Both the position numbers and the translations under genes were made by a program. 64,000 nt of DNA from Paenibacillus antarcticus (GTDB lineage Bacteria > Bacillota > Bacilli > Paenibacillales > Paenibacillaceae). Below are positions 45,971-55,345 of the stretch, one piece after another; the stretch's first letter is position 1; each line of letters begins with the position of its first letter. The stretch is from positions 161,021 to 225,020 of the forward strand of contig NZ_LVJI01000018.1 in the NCBI RefSeq assembly GCF_001637225.1, given 5' to 3'. The notes under the pieces were generated by a model, which did no database searches, had not been told where the DNA came from, and was given only the letters and a program-made list of their open reading frames with translations.

Positions 45971-46598
45971 ATTGTAATCGAATTTTGGATATAATTGATT
46001 CAATGTTTTCACCTTTAGTAAAGGTGTAACTCCCGTCGCGAATCTTTCTATTTATCTTTTGATCTACAGCTTGTTTAATAAATTGCTCACTACTTCCGAT
46101 CACACCTATTTTTTCTAAATCGTCTGCAATTTTTGTCAAGTTACTTCCCTTTTTGATATTGTATTCTACTATTTGAGATTTTGCCTTAGCAGGAGCCACT
46201 GGGGTCTTTGGAGGTGACGTACTTTGTGCTTGTGGTGACTGTATTATAGAAGGAGCACTCTCACTCACATTCTGCTCAAGTTGTTCTGGAGATGATGGTT
46301 GAACAGGTTCTATAGTCGGTTTAGTCTTCGTTGGTGATAGCGTCGACTTGCCTTGAGGATCATCACTCTGTTCATCCTTTTGTTGCTGCCATTGTTCGTT
46401 CGTCATTAATTGCTCAGATGATTCAATCACCTTCAAATCCATCGCTTTGGCTTTCTCTTCTAATTGTTGCCTAGTCAAATCAGCAGATTGACCTGCAGTT
46501 ATTGAGACTTGACCCTCGCCCACGATCATCAATTGAAGAAGAATTGCTCCTATAATGAGTCCGATGCCTAACCCGCTCATAAATGAACGATTCTTCAT
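45960..46598 (-). CDS. Membrane protein with MltG-like LysM subdomain, no catalytic domain
   Basis: A 212-residue protein with one N-terminal membrane segment (about 8-26), a long polar Gln/Ser/Pro/Lys linker (about 50-150) and a C-terminal 60-residue module (IKKGSNLTKIADDLEKIGVI then INRKIRDGSYTFTKG) resembling the LysM-like subdomain of MltG/YceG endolytic transglycosylases. The MltG catalytic domain is absent, so it may bind but not cut peptidoglycan. It overlaps the SwrB-like gene by one base and is the last gene of the flagellar operon, which hints at a role in wall passage of flagella; that is inference. Confidence 0.75.
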   Translation of the reverse strand: MKNRSFMSGLGIGLIIGAILLQLMIVGEGQVSITAGQSADLTRQQLEEKAKAMDLKVIESSEQLMTNEQWQQQKDEQSDDPQGKSTLSPTKTKPTIEPVQPSSPEQLEQNVSESAPSIIQSPQAQSTSPPKTPVAPAKAKSQIVEYNIKKGSNLTKIADDLEKIGVIGSSEQFIKQAVDQKINRKIRDGSYTFTKGENIESIISKIRLQSSR

Positions 46599-47158
46599 TA
46601 CCGTAACTCCTCCTGTTTCGCTAGTTGAAGAATCAGTTGAACTTCACCGCGTTGAAGCCCGACTAATTTGCCAATAATATCAATCGATTTACCTTGATTG
46701 TATAATTCGAACAATTCTGAATAACGATGTTTAATAGAGTTCACAGTTTCAGGCACCTCATCAGATGGCTCATTTTCAGGCAAATTAGTCGTTATCACCC
46801 CAACATTCTGTATCTCCGCTAATGCTGTTACTTGAAGAGGCTTTTCCTTCTCAACATCAGTGATACGAGCACCTTGTTGTACTGAGCGTTGTTCCACCTC
46901 AAGTAACCTTTGCCGCATTTCTTTCAGCTGTTCTTCCATTGCCATATGCTTAGCGGAAGTATCTTTCTTCATTTGTCCAACCAGTTCAACCAATGTATCA
47001 TTTTCCTCTTCTATATCGGCCATATACTGCTCTAAAGTGGATTCCACTTCTTTGACCACTTGTTCCGAGGACATCTTATCTGATTGCCTTTTGGGTAGCA
47101 TCACAGCATATACCAAAGCTGCAGCCCCCAACATGACGATTATAATCCATGGTTTCAA
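46598..47158 (-). CDS. swrB: SwrB-like/DUF6115 protein
   Basis: A 186-residue single-pass membrane protein: N-terminal anchor (IIIVMLGAAALVYAVML), coiled coil (about 30-100) and a C-terminal helix-turn-helix-like segment (IKHRYSELFELYNQGKSIDIIGKLVGLQRGEVQLILQLAKQ, given here as a region at about 143-183). This is the layout of B. subtilis SwrB, which promotes flagellar type III export activation during swarming. Its place after sigD in the same operon supports the call, though the overall sequence is diverged. Confidence 0.75.
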   Translation of the reverse strand: MKPWIIIVMLGAAALVYAVMLPKRQSDKMSSEQVVKEVESTLEQYMADIEEENDTLVELVGQMKKDTSAKHMAMEEQLKEMRQRLLEVEQRSVQQGARITDVEKEKPLQVTALAEIQNVGVITTNLPENEPSDEVPETVNSIKHRYSELFELYNQGKSIDIIGKLVGLQRGEVQLILQLAKQEELR

Positions 47159-47195
47159 AAGTCTCTAATCTCCTTTGATCTGTCCAGCAGAAAAT

Positions 47196-47522
47196 TTAAA
47201 GAGACAGATCGATATGATGTCCCTTGTATGGGTGCTCAGCCGGTTGTTGCTCTGAGGGATGATCTTGTTGTTTATTAGAAGGTGGCTGAGACTGCCCGTC
47301 ACTGTCAGTGGAATGCTGTTGCTTCCCCTCTTCACGAATCGAGGACTTTGCTGTATCAGTAACACCCGAACTACGTTGTCGCATCTCACGGCTTTCCTTA
47401 ATTTGTTGATTCATTAATAAACTTTGTTCTTGAGCGGATCTATGATGAAGCTCGTTTTGTATTTTCCCTACTTCTTGGGTTCTCGGCACTGCGATTTGTA
47501 ACTCTACCGATTTCATACTCAC
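47196..47522 (-). CDS. Hypothetical polar protein in the sigD-swrB interval
   Basis: A 108-residue hydrophilic protein without membrane segments. The first 20 residues (VELQIAVPRTQEVGKIQNE) look ordered and conserved in style, then the chain becomes rich in Gln, Ser, Asp and His and is probably disordered. GTG at 47522 has a GAGGTGA site seven bases upstream. I do not recognise a characterised family. Position in the flagellar operon suggests a motility-related role. Confidence 0.65.
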   Translation of the reverse strand: MSMKSVELQIAVPRTQEVGKIQNELHHRSAQEQSLLMNQQIKESREMRQRSSGVTDTAKSSIREEGKQQHSTDSDGQSQPPSNKQQDHPSEQQPAEHPYKGHHIDLSL

Positions 47523-47566
47523 GATATCACCTCACTCTGGAGAAATTTATACCTATAAATATTCCG

Positions 47567-48970
47567 TTATATATAAGGAGCCATCGATATATCACCTTCG
47601 GAATAATAAAAGGAAACACGTTCTGAAGTATCTTTGACAAAACGGGTGTATCTCCCAATAACAATCTTCGAACCACCATAAATCGTATTGACGATTTCAA
47701 CTTTAGATTTACTTGTATCTTCAAGCATCTTTTCTATTTCCAATATCCGTTCTTTAATTTCATACTGCTCTTTAACATGGGATTTAAGAGTTGTGTTCAA
47801 TTTAACACGCATGCTCAATTTGTCAGGTGACAATTGTCCAACTGAAGCTAATTGATTTAATAGATTTAAAGCTTGCTCTGTTTTCACTACATTATCGTTT
47901 TGAAACCTTTGTTGATTCCTAAGATCTGTTAATTCATTTCGTAATTCAGGTACCACACCTACTTCAATGGTTGTGATTGTTGACATCGTATTACCGACAG
48001 TCCGAGCGATAACTTTTTCACCTGCCTGAATACTTCCACCTACAATGAGACCCTTTACATCTTTACATATCACATTTTTAGCAGCTCTTATAGTAGAGTG
48101 CATAATACTTTGAGATACAATCACGTCTCCACCAGCAATCACATTTCCATCTTGAATGAAAGATGTTTTTACATTTACTCCTGCTTTGACGTGTCCTTTG
48201 TTGTAGCCGATAATACCACTTGTAATTTCAACTGATCCATCAGCATCAATCTCAGCACCTTCTACTCCGCCGATCACGCGAACATCTCCAGCAGCTTTAA
48301 TTCTAAACCCAGTGAGTACATTGCCACGAATAATAACATTACCTACAAAATCAATATTTCCTACGCTGTAATCTACATCACCATTAACTTCATAAATTGG
48401 AAATACGTTGATTTTTCTTTTATCTGCGATGGTTATCATCCCATCGAGAGAGGCATACAAGGCTGTTTTATCTGCATTAACAACAACATTTTTACCTACT
48501 TTAAAATTAGCTTCTTTGCCCATCTTAAATGGAATTACTTCGTTTGTAACCGACATCCCTGACTTACCAGGTATAGGCGCTATTCGTTTAGCAATAATTT
48601 GACCTTTTCGTACATTGTTGAGATTATTTATTTCCTTATGATCTACCTTTCCATCTTCAGATTCCAATGGACTATGACCCTCAACTATTTTCATAACCAT
48701 TTCAATTCGACCATCTATACCTTGAACAGGAGAAAACCCGAACGCAATCGGAGTCTTCGCCGAATAGAACTTTTGGGGATTATTTGCAATTTGTTGGAGT
48801 GTAAACCGATCTATACCATACTTAACTTCGTTCGTATGAATAAATCGTTCGAGTTCTTCCTGCGTGCACCTGAATTCTTCGTCTTGTTTCAAGAACTGGA
48901 GGTAAGCTTCAGTTTTGTCATCAGAAATACTCACTATTAAATAAGATTCAAGCAAATAGTGGTCCGTCAA
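47567..48970 (-). CDS. fapA: FapA family (DUF342) polymer-forming protein
   Basis: A DUF342/FapA protein. An N-terminal segment (about 1-85) is followed by the FapA domain with repeated Gly-Val-Ile strands expected to form a right-handed beta-helix (NIDFVGNVIIRGNVLTGF, VRVIGGVEGAEIDADGSVEI, GGDVIVSQSIMHSTI), and a C-terminal coiled coil (about 345-425). Homologues in Vibrio influence flagellar assembly and polarity. The frame opens at 48991, but GGGGG seven bases before the TTG at 48970 favours that start (MTDHYLLE, 467 aa). Lies between sigD and the small polar protein. Confidence 0.82.
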   Translation of the reverse strand: MTDHYLLESYLIVSISDDKTEAYLQFLKQDEEFRCTQEELERFIHTNEVKYGIDRFTLQQIANNPQKFYSAKTPIAFGFSPVQGIDGRIEMVMKIVEGHSPLESEDGKVDHKEINNLNNVRKGQIIAKRIAPIPGKSGMSVTNEVIPFKMGKEANFKVGKNVVVNADKTALYASLDGMITIADKRKINVFPIYEVNGDVDYSVGNIDFVGNVIIRGNVLTGFRIKAAGDVRVIGGVEGAEIDADGSVEITSGIIGYNKGHVKAGVNVKTSFIQDGNVIAGGDVIVSQSIMHSTIRAAKNVICKDVKGLIVGGSIQAGEKVIARTVGNTMSTITTIEVGVVPELRNELTDLRNQQRFQNDNVVKTEQALNLLNQLASVGQLSPDKLSMRVKLNTTLKSHVKEQYEIKERILEIEKMLEDTSKSKVEIVNTIYGGSKIVIGRYTRFVKDTSERVSFYYSEGDISMAPYI

Positions 48971-49023
48971 ACTTATTCCCCCTTTATACATCTCTTCACA
49001 TATCCAATGGATATAAGTACGCT

Positions 49024-49812
49024 TTAGTCATTTTCCATCAATAATCCTTTATTTTTCTGTAAAGTCCCTCTTAACCTAAGGATAGCTTTAGAATGAAGCT
49101 GTGAAATACGAGAAGGTGAGAGAGACATCACTTCTGCTATTTCACTCAGTGAAAGATCTTCATAATATAGAAGTGATACAACAGTTCGTTCTTTATCTGT
49201 AAGTTTTTCTATGCCTTTTATTAAAGATTCCTTCATATAAAATTCATTAATTTTATAATCAGGATTCCTAGCCTTCTCATCAATCATCATGCTCAATCGA
49301 GTTTCTGATTCTTCCTCTCGAATCGGATCCTCTAATGAACACAATGTCATAACCGCTACTTCCTGAAGCATATTATGGTACTCTTTTTCAGTCAGTTCTA
49401 AATATTCGCTCATCTCCGAATCATTTACAGAACGAAGATATCTTTGCTCCAAATGTTGAAATGCATCTTCAATTTTTTTCGCCTTTTCACGAACAGAACG
49501 TGGCACCCAATCGCCCTGACGTAATGAATCAAGGATTGCCCCACGTACGCGCCAGGAACCGTAGGTTTCGAATTGAAACCCGCGTTTGTAATCGAATTTA
49601 TCTATCGCATCGATAAGACCCATAACACCGTTACTAGCCAAATCATCTTTGGAAACATTCTTTGGAAGACCTATTGCCAAACGACTAGAAACGTAGTCAA
49701 CAATATGCAAGTAATTCTCAATAAGCTTCTTTTTAGCTTCAATGTCGTCATGTTCCTTCCATGACATCCACAAGTCCATATGATTCAGGTTAGAAACTTT
49801 CTGCTCAATCAA
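49024..49812 (-). CDS. sigD: Flagellar/motility sigma factor SigD (FliA/WhiG family)
   Basis: Directs RNA polymerase to late flagellar, chemotaxis and autolysin genes. 262 residues with region 2 (NYLHIVDYVSSRLAIGLPK, FDYKRGFQFETYGSWRVRGAILDSLR), region 3 and region 4 (LTDKERTVVSLLYYEDLSLSEIAEVMSLSPSRISQLHSKA as a segment at about 205-245). TTG at 49812 has GGAGGG; the ATG at codon 12 is possible. No anti-sigma flgM is adjacent. Confidence 0.94.
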   Translation of the reverse strand: MIEQKVSNLNHMDLWMSWKEHDDIEAKKKLIENYLHIVDYVSSRLAIGLPKNVSKDDLASNGVMGLIDAIDKFDYKRGFQFETYGSWRVRGAILDSLRQGDWVPRSVREKAKKIEDAFQHLEQRYLRSVNDSEMSEYLELTEKEYHNMLQEVAVMTLCSLEDPIREEESETRLSMMIDEKARNPDYKINEFYMKESLIKGIEKLTDKERTVVSLLYYEDLSLSEIAEVMSLSPSRISQLHSKAILRLRGTLQKNKGLLMEND

Positions 49813-49827
49813 GTCCTTTCACCCTCC

Positions 49828-50241
49828 TTATTTTTCTGTCAGGTGACGAACGGCCTTAGCTAATTGCTCAGGATCTTGCGCGGAAACTAATTTCGGTAGA
49901 TTCAGCGGTGTAAATCCGGTGTCACTTTCAACAGATGATTCAGGCCTTGGTGTTAACAGATCATTCAATTCTTCGCTGTCATTAGGTAACGTTAAATCAA
50001 ATCGCGTACCTCGTTGATCGTTACTCTGTTCAACTTCAATCTGTCTTTGGAGCTCATTATCTGCATGTGATGTCATAAGGCCCAATACCCATCTGAAAAC
50101 AAAAGCAAGCACAAACCAGATAACAAAAGCAAGCAACGATCTAATTAAACTCGTCATGTAAAGATTATTTAAGGATGACGTTATGAACGTGAGTATAAAT
50201 CCAAAAGCAGCAATCAATAAATTAAATCGCATATTTCTCAT
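49828..50241 (-). CDS. Hypothetical two-pass membrane protein between cheD and sigD
   Basis: A 137-residue protein with two N-terminal hydrophobic segments (about 6-24 and 31-54) and a polar cytoplasmic tail ending QDPEQLAKAVRHLTEK. No family recognised. It starts five bases after cheD and ends 15 bases before sigD, so it is co-transcribed with them. B. subtilis has no gene at this exact place. Confidence 0.7.
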   Translation of the reverse strand: MRNMRFNLLIAAFGFILTFITSSLNNLYMTSLIRSLLAFVIWFVLAFVFRWVLGLMTSHADNELQRQIEVEQSNDQRGTRFDLTLPNDSEELNDLLTPRPESSVESDTGFTPLNLPKLVSAQDPEQLAKAVRHLTEK

Positions 50242-50246
50242 TTTCT

Positions 50247-50741
50247 CTACAATTCCTTTGCGCCCATTTGTACACTACGGATGAATAATATGCCAGTACT
50301 GCAGTCAAGTTCAATCGTTCGTCCATAGTTTCCACCCGTATCTTCCCCAATAAGAGGAATACCAAGCTCTTGTAATTTTGTTCTACATGATTCCGCATTT
50401 CTTGGTCCAATTCTCATGGTGTCATTTTTTCCACCAAAGGCAAACATCTGTGAACCACCCGCCATTTTTGCTACAAGATTACTCTTAGAGGAACCCATTT
50501 TCTGAAGTCTCTCTAAAAGTGCTGGTAAAGCCGTATCTGCGTATTTAGCAATATTAAGTTCGCCATCTCGTGCAATTTCAGAAGAGGGTAACATCACATG
50601 TGCCATCCCTGCCAAGTGAAGAATTGGATCATACATTGTAAGCCCTATGCAAGAACCTAATCCAGAAGTTCGAATCAGTCCGTATTGTTTAATGACATTT
50701 AGGTCAGCCATAGCTACTTTCACAACATTTTGCTCAATCAT
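50247..50741 (-). CDS. cheD: Chemoreceptor glutamine deamidase CheD
   Basis: Deamidates glutamines on chemoreceptors and partners with CheC. 164 residues with the catalytic cysteine and histidine contexts TSGLGSCIGLTMYD and LAGMAHVMLP, plus KMAGGSQMFAFG. ATG at 50741 overlaps cheC by eight bases, consistent with coupled synthesis of the CheC-CheD pair. Confidence 0.95.
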   Translation of the reverse strand: MIEQNVVKVAMADLNVIKQYGLIRTSGLGSCIGLTMYDPILHLAGMAHVMLPSSEIARDGELNIAKYADTALPALLERLQKMGSSKSNLVAKMAGGSQMFAFGGKNDTMRIGPRNAESCRTKLQELGIPLIGEDTGGNYGRTIELDCSTGILFIRSVQMGAKEL

Positions 50742-51360
50742 TCTCGAAAGGCACTCCTAAAGATTCGAATATTATAGCAAACGATTCCGGGTCAGGTATC
50801 AGGAAAAATTGACCCTCAACTTCATGATTTCCTTCTAGAAATGTAGTGTCAATGAGCAATGCATCATCTCCCATTTCTCCGTACTGTAGAAGGCCATAGC
50901 TTAATATAGCTCCTGCCATATCAATAGCTAACGATGGCACTGTTGGAGACATAGATAACTTTGTCAAATCCGCAAGTGCTGACAGATAAGATCCTGATAG
51001 TATGTTTCCAATCTCATTGAGTGCAGATATCTCCATATCATTAAAAGAATCATCATTAGCGACCTTAATTCCAGCTAGACGTCTCAGAAGACTCTTGGCA
51101 GATTTAGGGCTTAATATAAAAAACAAGTTACCAGGTGCATCGCCTTCAACCCTTAGAAATATGGCTACTACGACTTGTTCTGATCCCCCAACTTTGTCAG
51201 AAACTTCTTCAAACCGGAGAATTTGAACTTTAGGAACGGCCATATCGATTGGCTTATTTAGAAGGCGAGAAAGTGCTGTTGCAGCATTTCCTGCTCCTAT
51301 ATTACCAACTTCCTTCAGAACATCCATTTTAAATTCTTTAAAATGCTTAAAGACTCGCAT
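50734..51360 (-). CDS. cheC: CheY-P phosphatase CheC
   Basis: Dephosphorylates CheY-P and is stimulated by binding CheD. 208 residues with two pseudo-symmetric phosphatase helices: DVLKEVGNIGAGNAATAL and EISALNEIGNILSGSYLSAL, each with the E-x3-N pattern, so both sites appear intact. Lies between cheW and cheD. Confidence 0.95.
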   Translation of the reverse strand: MRVFKHFKEFKMDVLKEVGNIGAGNAATALSRLLNKPIDMAVPKVQILRFEEVSDKVGGSEQVVVAIFLRVEGDAPGNLFFILSPKSAKSLLRRLAGIKVANDDSFNDMEISALNEIGNILSGSYLSALADLTKLSMSPTVPSLAIDMAGAILSYGLLQYGEMGDDALLIDTTFLEGNHEVEGQFFLIPDPESFAIIFESLGVPFEND

Positions 51361-51363
51361 CCT

Positions 51364-51825
51364 TTATTCCTCAATACTTTCCAATTGAATAATTTCATTC
51401 TTATTCAGTACTTCTGACAGATTGAGCATAATAAGAAGGCGTTCTTCGTCGATCTTGGCAACTCCTTGAAGATATTTAGCTTTAATTCCCCCAACAACCT
51501 CTGGTGGATTCTCAATTTTATCTGTATTCAGGTCAATAACATCGTTAGCAGAATCTACAATGAATCCTACTTCCATTTCATTTACAGCAACTATAATAAT
51601 ACGGGTACTTTCTGTGTACTCTATCAAAGGTAGGCTAAATCGCCCACGCAAATCAATAATAGGAATAACAACTCCACGTAAATTAATAACACCTTTTACA
51701 AAAGTGAACGTTTTGGGAACACGTGTGATGGGAACCATCCGTTCAATTGTCTGAACTTTATCCACTTCGATACCGTACTCTTCGTCTCCTAATTTAAACA
51801 CGATGACCTTAATATCTTCTCCCAT
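51364..51825 (-). CDS. cheW: Chemotaxis coupling protein CheW
   Basis: Adaptor that connects chemoreceptors to CheA. 153 residues, single CheW domain with EYGIEVDKVQTIERMVPITRVP and GVINLRGVVIPIIDLRGRF. ATG at 51825 with AGGAGGT. Directly follows cheA. Confidence 0.96.
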   Translation of the reverse strand: MGEDIKVIVFKLGDEEYGIEVDKVQTIERMVPITRVPKTFTFVKGVINLRGVVIPIIDLRGRFSLPLIEYTESTRIIIVAVNEMEVGFIVDSANDVIDLNTDKIENPPEVVGGIKAKYLQGVAKIDEERLLIMLNLSEVLNKNEIIQLESIEE

Positions 51826-51883
51826 TTAAAAAACCTCCTAATGATTTTCCGCTACCTATATTACCCTCGCATTTACCTTGAAA

Positions 51884-53965
51884 CTATTTGATGAATTCGT
51901 TCGGATCTAGAATCAAGGCAACCTGACCATCTCCAAGTATAGTTGCACCCGATACCCCTTTAATCTGAGGTAAGTATTTCCCTAGACTCTTCAGTACAAT
52001 TTCACTTTGCCCTATGAAATCTTCTATAGCTAAAGCAGCCATCTTTTCACCTTTTCGAATCACGATAATCTCTGACTCTTCTTCTTTACTCTCGTCGAAA
52101 TCAGGAACGCTAAATATACGACTAAGCGAAATCAACGGAATTTGTACGCCTCGAAACTCAACCATTTTATAACCATGAACTGTTCGAATTTGATTTCGTT
52201 TTATAACACCAGTCTCTACAATAGATGTAAGCGGAATGGCATACTTTTCTGATCCTAATTGCACTAACATGGCCGAAATAATGGATAACGTTAGTGGTAA
52301 TTGAACTGAGAAATTCGTTCCTTTGCCTGGGGTAGAAATAATAGTTACATGCCCACCCAGAGCAGTAATCTTCGCTCTCACGACATCCAACCCAACGCCG
52401 CGGCCAGAAACATCTGAAATGACTTCTGCTGTGCTGAAGCCAGCTGCAAAAAGAAGTTGGTAAACTTCTTCATCAGTCATAGCCGCTCCTTCCGCTTCAG
52501 TTACAACACCCTTTTTAATGGCTGACTTAAGAACATTCTCGCGGTAGATGCCACGGCCATCTTCTTCAATCTCAATAAACACATGATTTCCACTATGAAA
52601 AGCACGTAAGTTCACCGTACCTACTTCTGATTTCCCAGCAGCCAATCGCTCTGCAACAGATTCAATGCCATGGTCAACAGCATTTCGAATCAAATGTACA
52701 AGCGGATCTCCGATTTCATCAATAACGGTTCGATCTAGCTCTGTCTCAGAACCTGTAATAACTAAATCAATCTTCTTGTCTAAAGATTTGGCTAAGTCAC
52801 GTATCATCCGCGGGAATCGATTAAATACGGTGTCGACTGGAACCATTCGAAGCTTCAGTACAATATTTTGAAGATCAGAACTTACACGACTCATATGCTC
52901 TACAGTTTCTGTTAGCTCATGATTTCGAGCTTCACTTGCCAATTGTTCCAAACGGACACGATCAATTAACAGCTCACTAAAAAGATTCATTAGGACATCG
53001 AGTCGCTCAATATCGACACGAATTGTACGAGTTGGCGTACCGCTATTTGTTTTGACTACTTCCTTTGGAGCTTGACTCGTTGGCTGAGTAGTTGCTTGAG
53101 GTACTAGCACATTGGAACCCGTTGTTTTTTCCAATTCCAATTCTGCTGTAGCCGCAACTTCTTTGGAAGAATTACTCATCTCGCCCATCAAATTCAAAGA
53201 TTCACGATCTAATTCCACGATACTCACCTTATCAATTTCGGATAAGTTTAGTATCATCTGCTTCATTTCATCTACACTTTTTTGTGTTATGTAATATAAT
53301 GAAAAACTCCGATCAAACTTCTCCTGCTCAATATCTTCTACCGATGGATGAGTCTTAATTACCTCACCGGATCTTTCCAATAAATCAAATACCATATAAG
53401 CACGGACTGCTTTCAAATGGCAATCTTCACGAATAAAGACTTCCAGATACAGCGCACGATGCCCTTCCATAATGGACTGATCCAAGATCGAAAATTGAAA
53501 CTCATCTAATTGAATAGAATGATTCATATTGTCTTTTACTTCATCCACTTTTGTACTCGTATTCCCGCCTTGAGGTGATGGTATCTCACCAAGTACGATT
53601 GCCTGTAATGAAGTTACTATCAATGACACATCGGCTTTACCGGTACCACCGTTTATAATATCTTCAACCATAGATTCTAGGGCATCCAAACTTTTAAATA
53701 ATGTATCAAATATAAAATCTTGCATGGCTAGCTTTTCATTACGTACCAAATCTAGTACATTCTCCATTTGATGCGTTAATGACGCAAGGTCTTCATACCC
53801 CATTGTTGCAGCCATACCTTTAAGCGTATGAGCCGATCTAAATATTACTTGTACAATACTTAAATCATCTGGATTAGTCTCCAGTTCAAGCATTTTTTCG
53901 TTTAGCGATTGCAGATGATCGTTCGACTCGTCAATAAACATAGATAAATATTGATTCATGTCCAT
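51884..53965 (-). CDS. cheA: Chemotaxis histidine kinase CheA
   Basis: Autophosphorylating kinase of the chemotaxis core. 693 residues: HPt domain with phospho-histidine His46 in FRSAHTLKGMA, CheY/P2-binding region (about 165-260), linker, dimerisation and catalytic domains (HLIRNAVDHGIES, EEDGRGI, GRGVGLDVVR, GKGTNFSVQLPLT) and a C-terminal CheW-like domain. ATG at 53965 with AGGGGGTG. Confidence 0.97.
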   Translation of the reverse strand: MDMNQYLSMFIDESNDHLQSLNEKMLELETNPDDLSIVQVIFRSAHTLKGMAATMGYEDLASLTHQMENVLDLVRNEKLAMQDFIFDTLFKSLDALESMVEDIINGGTGKADVSLIVTSLQAIVLGEIPSPQGGNTSTKVDEVKDNMNHSIQLDEFQFSILDQSIMEGHRALYLEVFIREDCHLKAVRAYMVFDLLERSGEVIKTHPSVEDIEQEKFDRSFSLYYITQKSVDEMKQMILNLSEIDKVSIVELDRESLNLMGEMSNSSKEVAATAELELEKTTGSNVLVPQATTQPTSQAPKEVVKTNSGTPTRTIRVDIERLDVLMNLFSELLIDRVRLEQLASEARNHELTETVEHMSRVSSDLQNIVLKLRMVPVDTVFNRFPRMIRDLAKSLDKKIDLVITGSETELDRTVIDEIGDPLVHLIRNAVDHGIESVAERLAAGKSEVGTVNLRAFHSGNHVFIEIEEDGRGIYRENVLKSAIKKGVVTEAEGAAMTDEEVYQLLFAAGFSTAEVISDVSGRGVGLDVVRAKITALGGHVTIISTPGKGTNFSVQLPLTLSIISAMLVQLGSEKYAIPLTSIVETGVIKRNQIRTVHGYKMVEFRGVQIPLISLSRIFSVPDFDESKEEESEIIVIRKGEKMAALAIEDFIGQSEIVLKSLGKYLPQIKGVSGATILGDGQVALILDPNEFIK

Positions 53966-53997
53966 TGAGATACACCCCCTTGTGAGATCACTTTCTA

Positions 53998-55308
53998 TTA
54001 TTTCATCATTCGAACTAGCATATTAGGAATATCTAATAGTGGTAAAATATGCCTCACACAATTCAATTCCACAGCTGAACGAGGCATACCATACACAACA
54101 CATGTTTCTTCACTTTCAGCATAGGTGTCGGTTACACCTGAATCATATAAAGTCTTCATTCCTTTGGCACCATCACTTCCCATACCTGTCAGTAGAACTA
54201 CGTGACGAGTTAGCGTATTAAATGGGAGCAATGAATCAAACATGGTATCAACGGAAGGCCGATGCCCATTACGTGTCCCTTCCTCAGTTAAAGAAATTTC
54301 ATAATGGCCAGCAGACGCCCGTACGATCTTCATATGGAATCCGCCAGGTGCAATATAGGCATATCCTTTATACAAGACCATACCTTGCTCACCTTCCACT
54401 ACTTCAAGCGAGCTGAAAGAATTAAGCCGCTGAGCAAGTGATTTAGTGAATTTAGGCGGCATATGCTGCACAATCACTACTGGAGCTGGTAATTCCCCTG
54501 GAATCCTCTCCAAGAGTTCCTTCAAAGCTCTAGGTCCGCCAGTTGAGCAACCTATAGCAACAAGATGTTGGAAAGAACTGGTATCACTTTCTATTCCACT
54601 TGAAATCTTACTGGGAGGATTACCCATCACTAATGGCATCATCTCTTTGATTGTTTTCGTACGTTTAGTCTGATTGAGATCCTTGTCCAAAGGTGGTTTA
54701 TTATTGGATACTATCGGGCTACTAATAACCTTTGGTGTTTGCTCTATCTTCTTGGAAAGAGCTTCATGTTTCTTGTGCCCTTTCACCGTATTAATGATTT
54801 CTGATAGAGGCTTATTAAACTCACGTATAGGATTTGAGAGAATACTTATTTGTTTCTTTATTCCTTCAGATCTAATAAGTTCTTTAGCTTGCCAAGCAGC
54901 TCTTCGTTCCTTGGCTTGCATCGCGACCTTCATTTTCTCAAGAAGAAGTTCGCCAACTTGAATTATATCATTAGTGATGCTTGCAGAAGGTTTTCTGATG
55001 AAGTCAAATGCCCCGGACTCCAGTGCGATGATTGTTTCTCTCATCCCTTCTTCATTAACTCCTGATAACATAATTACTGGAATGGGATTATCCATCATAA
55101 TCGCATTTAATGCTTCCAAACCATTCATTTCAGGCATCTCGACATCCATAGTGACAATATCGGGCTTTAATTCAGATACTTTCATTAAAGCTTCCCAGCC
55201 ATTAACTGCCGTTCCAACCACTTGGAAAGAAGAATCCCTTTCAATAAGATCAGAAATGATCTTTCGCATAAAAGGAGAGTCATCCACAACAACAACCTTA
55301 TAATGCAT
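53998..55308 (-). CDS. cheB: Protein-glutamate methylesterase CheB
   Basis: Removes methyl groups from chemoreceptors when phosphorylated by CheA. 436 residues: receiver domain with Asp55 in VTMDVEMPEM, and C-terminal esterase with IGCSTGGPRALKEL (catalytic serine near 254), VQHMPPKFTKSLA and LTGMGSDGAKG. The linker between the domains (about 115-235) is lysine-rich and unusually long compared with the roughly 350-residue family norm. ATG at 55308. Confidence 0.95.
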   Translation of the reverse strand: MHYKVVVVDDSPFMRKIISDLIERDSSFQVVGTAVNGWEALMKVSELKPDIVTMDVEMPEMNGLEALNAIMMDNPIPVIMLSGVNEEGMRETIIALESGAFDFIRKPSASITNDIIQVGELLLEKMKVAMQAKERRAAWQAKELIRSEGIKKQISILSNPIREFNKPLSEIINTVKGHKKHEALSKKIEQTPKVISSPIVSNNKPPLDKDLNQTKRTKTIKEMMPLVMGNPPSKISSGIESDTSSFQHLVAIGCSTGGPRALKELLERIPGELPAPVVIVQHMPPKFTKSLAQRLNSFSSLEVVEGEQGMVLYKGYAYIAPGGFHMKIVRASAGHYEISLTEEGTRNGHRPSVDTMFDSLLPFNTLTRHVVLLTGMGSDGAKGMKTLYDSGVTDTYAESEETCVVYGMPRSAVELNCVRHILPLLDIPNMLVRMMK

Positions 55309-55345
55309 TATGATACATACCTCCCTGTGTCTTTTTACAGAAGAA

